A stretch of DNA of 64,000 nucleotides from NCBI RefSeq assembly GCF_014926585.1, contig NZ_CP045422.1:3688001-3752000 (forward strand), given 5' to 3'. The notes beneath the pieces were generated by a model that did no database searches, was not told the DNA's origin, and saw only the letters and a program-made list of their open reading frames with translations. Source of the DNA: Devosia beringensis (GTDB lineage: Bacteria; Pseudomonadota; Alphaproteobacteria; Rhizobiales; Devosiaceae). A program made the translations under genes and the position numbers. Within the stretch, counting starts at the first letter, position 1, and each line of letters begins with the position of its first letter. Positions 61,653 to 64,000 of this stretch are shown one piece after another.

Positions 61653-64000
61653 ATGCAGTTCTCGCCGGTCCGTACCGCCATCATCGCCTTTGTCGCACTC
61701 ATGGGTGTGCTGTTCGCCATACCCAGTTTCCTGCCTCAGGATGTGCGGGATTCCTGGCCCGGTTTTTTGCCGCGGCAGACGGTGGTGCTCGGCCTCGATC
61801 TGCAGGGCGGCTCGCATCTGCTGCTACAGGTGGACGAAGGCGGCATCGTTACCGAGCGGTTGCAGACCTTGCGGCGCGACGTGCGCAATACGTTGGCCAA
61901 CCAGAACGGCATCGGCAACATCATCACCACCGACGAGCCCAGCCGGACCCTGTCGGTCGAGCTCACCGATCCGACGCAGCGCGACGCGGCGCGCACCGCG
62001 ATCGAGGCACTGCAGAACAATATTAGCAATTCGCTGATCGCCGTTGGCGGCACCCAGGAACTGTCATTTGGCGAGACCGCCGATGGCAAGCTGACGGTTT
62101 CGCTCACCCCGGAAGGCATTACCGAGCGCACCTCGGCGTTGGTGGCCCAGTCGATCGAGGTCATCCGCAAGCGCGTCGACGAATTGGGCACCACCGAACC
62201 GTCGATCCAGCGCCAGGGCACCAATCGCGTGCTGGTGCAGGTTCCCGGCTTTGGCGACAGCCAGCGCCTCAAGGACATTATTTCCCGCACGGCGCGCCTT
62301 ACCTTCCACATGGTCTATCCCGGCATGACCGCTGCCCAGGCCGAGGCCCAGGGCCTGCCGGCCGGCACGATGATCCTGCCCAGCCAGGATGGCGGCAGCG
62401 AACTGCTTTATGAAGATGTCGCCCTTGGCGGCGAATCGCTGGTTGATGCCCAGCCCAGCTATGACCAGCAGCGGGCCATGCCCGTGGTCAGTTTCCGCTT
62501 CGATACCCGCGGCGCCATTACCTTTGGCCAGATCACCTCGTCCAATGTCGGCAAGCGCTTTGCCATCGTGCTCGACGATCAGGTCATCACCGCGCCGGTC
62601 ATCCAGTCCGCTATTACTGGCGGCACCGGCCAGATCAGCGGCAGCTTCACCACGGCAACGGCCAATGATCTGGCTGTCCTGCTGCGCGCCGGTGCCTTGC
62701 CGGCCTCGCTTGACGTCGTCGAGGAGCGCACGGTTGACGCCAGCCTGGGTGCCGACTCCATCCAGCATGGCCTGACGGCCGGTATCGTCGCGGCGACGCT
62801 GGTCGTTGCCTTCATGATTGTTGCCTACGGTCTGTTCGGCGTCTTTGCCAATATCTCGCTCATCCTCAACATCGTGCTGATCTTCGGCGCGCTGTCGATG
62901 CTGGGCGCCACGCTGACCCTGCCCGGTATTGCCGGCATTGTGCTGACCATCGGCATGGCGGTCGACGCCAACGTGCTGATCTACGAGCGCATGCGAGAGG
63001 AACAGAAGTCCGGAAAGTCGCCGCTGCAGGCGATCAATGCGGGCTTCGCGCGGGCCTGGGGGACGATTATCGACTCTCATCTGACCCAGCTGATCGCCGC
63101 CGTCGTGCTGTACTTCCTCGGCTCAGGCCCGGTTCAGGGTTTTGCCGTAACACTGGCTCTAGGCATTCTGACGTCGCTGTTCACGTCCTACACGGTGACG
63201 CTGTATTTCGTGGGCATGTGGTATCGGGCGCGCCGGCCCAAGACGCTGAAGATCCAGCATTTCCGCTTCATTCCGGACGGCACTAGAATTCCGTTCATGA
63301 AGATCAGCCGCTATGTGATCGCCTTTTCGATCGTGGCCAGCTTGCTCTCGATCGGCTCTGCCTATTTCAAGGGCTTCAACCTCGGCATCGACTTTGTCGG
63401 CGGTACGGCCATCGTCATCCAGCATGATGGCGGCCCGGCCGATGTCGGCAGTGTGCGCGAAATTCTTGCCGGCCTCGAGCTGGGCGAGGTGCAGGTGCAG
63501 GGCTTTGGTACACCAGAGGATGTGCTGGTGCGCGTGCAGGCCCAGGAAGGCGGCCAGGATGCCGACCAGGTGGCCGTGGCCAAGGTACGTGAGGCCTTGG
63601 CGACCGAAAACTACACCATCCGCAGTACCGAGGCCGTCAGCGGCACCGTGTCGAGCGAGCTGGCCTGGAAGGGCACTATCGCGGTCGTCATCGCCCTGCT
63701 GGCCATCCTAGTCTATATCTGGTTCCGCTTCGAATGGCAGTTCGCCATGGCGGCGGTCACGACCACTACGCATGATATCATCATGACGATCGGGCTCTAT
63801 TCGCTGACGGGGCTGGAGTTCAACCTTACCTCCATCGCGGCGGTGCTGACATTGGTGGGTCTGTCGCTCAACGAAACCGTGGTGATTTCTGACCGCGTGC
63901 GAGAGAACCTCCGAAAGCACCGCAAGATGCCGCTGCCCGAGCTGATCGACATGTCGATCAACCAGACCATCGTGCGCACGTCGCTGACCTCGTTCACAGT
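61653..64000 (+). CDS. secDF: Fused protein translocase subunit SecDF (partial, C-terminus outside window)
   Basis: An open frame from ATG 61653 to the window end, 782 residues visible. The SecD half has GLDLQGGSHLLLQV, the P1 domain and the proton-relay helices (GIVLTIGMAVDANVLIYERM, TIIDSHLTQLIAAVVLYFLG). The SecF half starts near residue 540 with FNLGIDFVGGTAIVIQ. The last part reads TSIAAVLTLVGLSLNETVVI, SDRVRENLRK. SecDF uses the proton gradient to pull secreted proteins out of SecYEG. The TTTCAGGACGAC upstream gives a moderate ribosome-binding site. Fusion of SecD and SecF is common in this order. In the SecF helix an E stands where E. coli has D (SINDSIVVSDR). Confidence 0.95.
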   Translation, partial: MQFSPVRTAIIAFVALMGVLFAIPSFLPQDVRDSWPGFLPRQTVVLGLDLQGGSHLLLQVDEGGIVTERLQTLRRDVRNTLANQNGIGNIITTDEPSRTLSVELTDPTQRDAARTAIEALQNNISNSLIAVGGTQELSFGETADGKLTVSLTPEGITERTSALVAQSIEVIRKRVDELGTTEPSIQRQGTNRVLVQVPGFGDSQRLKDIISRTARLTFHMVYPGMTAAQAEAQGLPAGTMILPSQDGGSELLYEDVALGGESLVDAQPSYDQQRAMPVVSFRFDTRGAITFGQITSSNVGKRFAIVLDDQVITAPVIQSAITGGTGQISGSFTTATANDLAVLLRAGALPASLDVVEERTVDASLGADSIQHGLTAGIVAATLVVAFMIVAYGLFGVFANISLILNIVLIFGALSMLGATLTLPGIAGIVLTIGMAVDANVLIYERMREEQKSGKSPLQAINAGFARAWGTIIDSHLTQLIAAVVLYFLGSGPVQGFAVTLALGILTSLFTSYTVTLYFVGMWYRARRPKTLKIQHFRFIPDGTRIPFMKISRYVIAFSIVASLLSIGSAYFKGFNLGIDFVGGTAIVIQHDGGPADVGSVREILAGLELGEVQVQGFGTPEDVLVRVQAQEGGQDADQVAVAKVREALATENYTIRSTEAVSGTVSSELAWKGTIAVVIALLAILVYIWFRFEWQFAMAAVTTTTHDIIMTIGLYSLTGLEFNLTSIAAVLTLVGLSLNETVVISDRVRENLRKHRKMPLPELIDMSINQTIVRTSLTSFT

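Overview
This 64 kb window of GC-rich DNA has the gene content and order of an alphaproteobacterium of the order Hyphomicrobiales (Rhizobiales). The evidence is popZ (DUF2497) upstream of valS, an ExoR-like Sel1-repeat regulator, and the run dgt-argS-SPOR-scpA-scpB-tatABC-serS-surE-LysM/M23-DUF815-yajC-secDF. A Devosia-like genus is a guess. I see no phage, insertion sequence, rRNA or CRISPR array. One tRNA (Cys) is present.

Region 1 (1-9003) is an amino-sugar salvage locus. A cut family-5 binding protein and murQ run leftward. An RpiR regulator runs rightward, followed by an operon of sugar ABC ATPase, binding protein, two permeases, nanE and a BadF/BcrA-type sugar kinase. Near-identical palindromes (2019-2037 and 3095-3113) sit before murQ/rpiR and before the ABC operon, so one regulator probably controls both. 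MurQ and NanE both yield GlcNAc-6-phosphate.

Region 2 (9000-22074) is one leftward eight-gene operon with a divergent LacI regulator. It holds a Tat-exported family-5 binding protein, a GHL6/GH42-trimerisation-type hydrolase, two Opp-type permeases, a double ATPase, a hydroxypyruvate isomerase-like enzyme, a tartronate-semialdehyde reductase-like enzyme and a GH42 beta-galactosidase-like enzyme. It looks like uptake and breakdown of an unidentified glycoside.

Region 3 (22093-30771) starts with a pseudoazurin gene behind two FNR/DNR-type boxes. A seven-gene operon follows: amiC, amiR, Opp-type permeases, binding protein, acetamidase/formamidase and a double ATPase. A terminator-like hairpin at its head fits AmiR antitermination. 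This is the most unusual module of the window.

Region 4 (30935-46129) holds tRNA-Cys, three small proteins of unknown role, a PCMT-like methyltransferase, tolC, popZ, valS, a CorA/ZntB transporter, an ABC exporter, exoR, xthA and a tandem pair of serine beta-lactamase-fold genes.

Region 5 (46198-64000) is housekeeping: erpA, dgt, argS, a SPOR protein, scpAB, an orphan ABC ATPase, tatABC, serS, surE, an NlpD-like lipoprotein, a DUF815 ATPase, yajC and a fused secDF that runs off the end.
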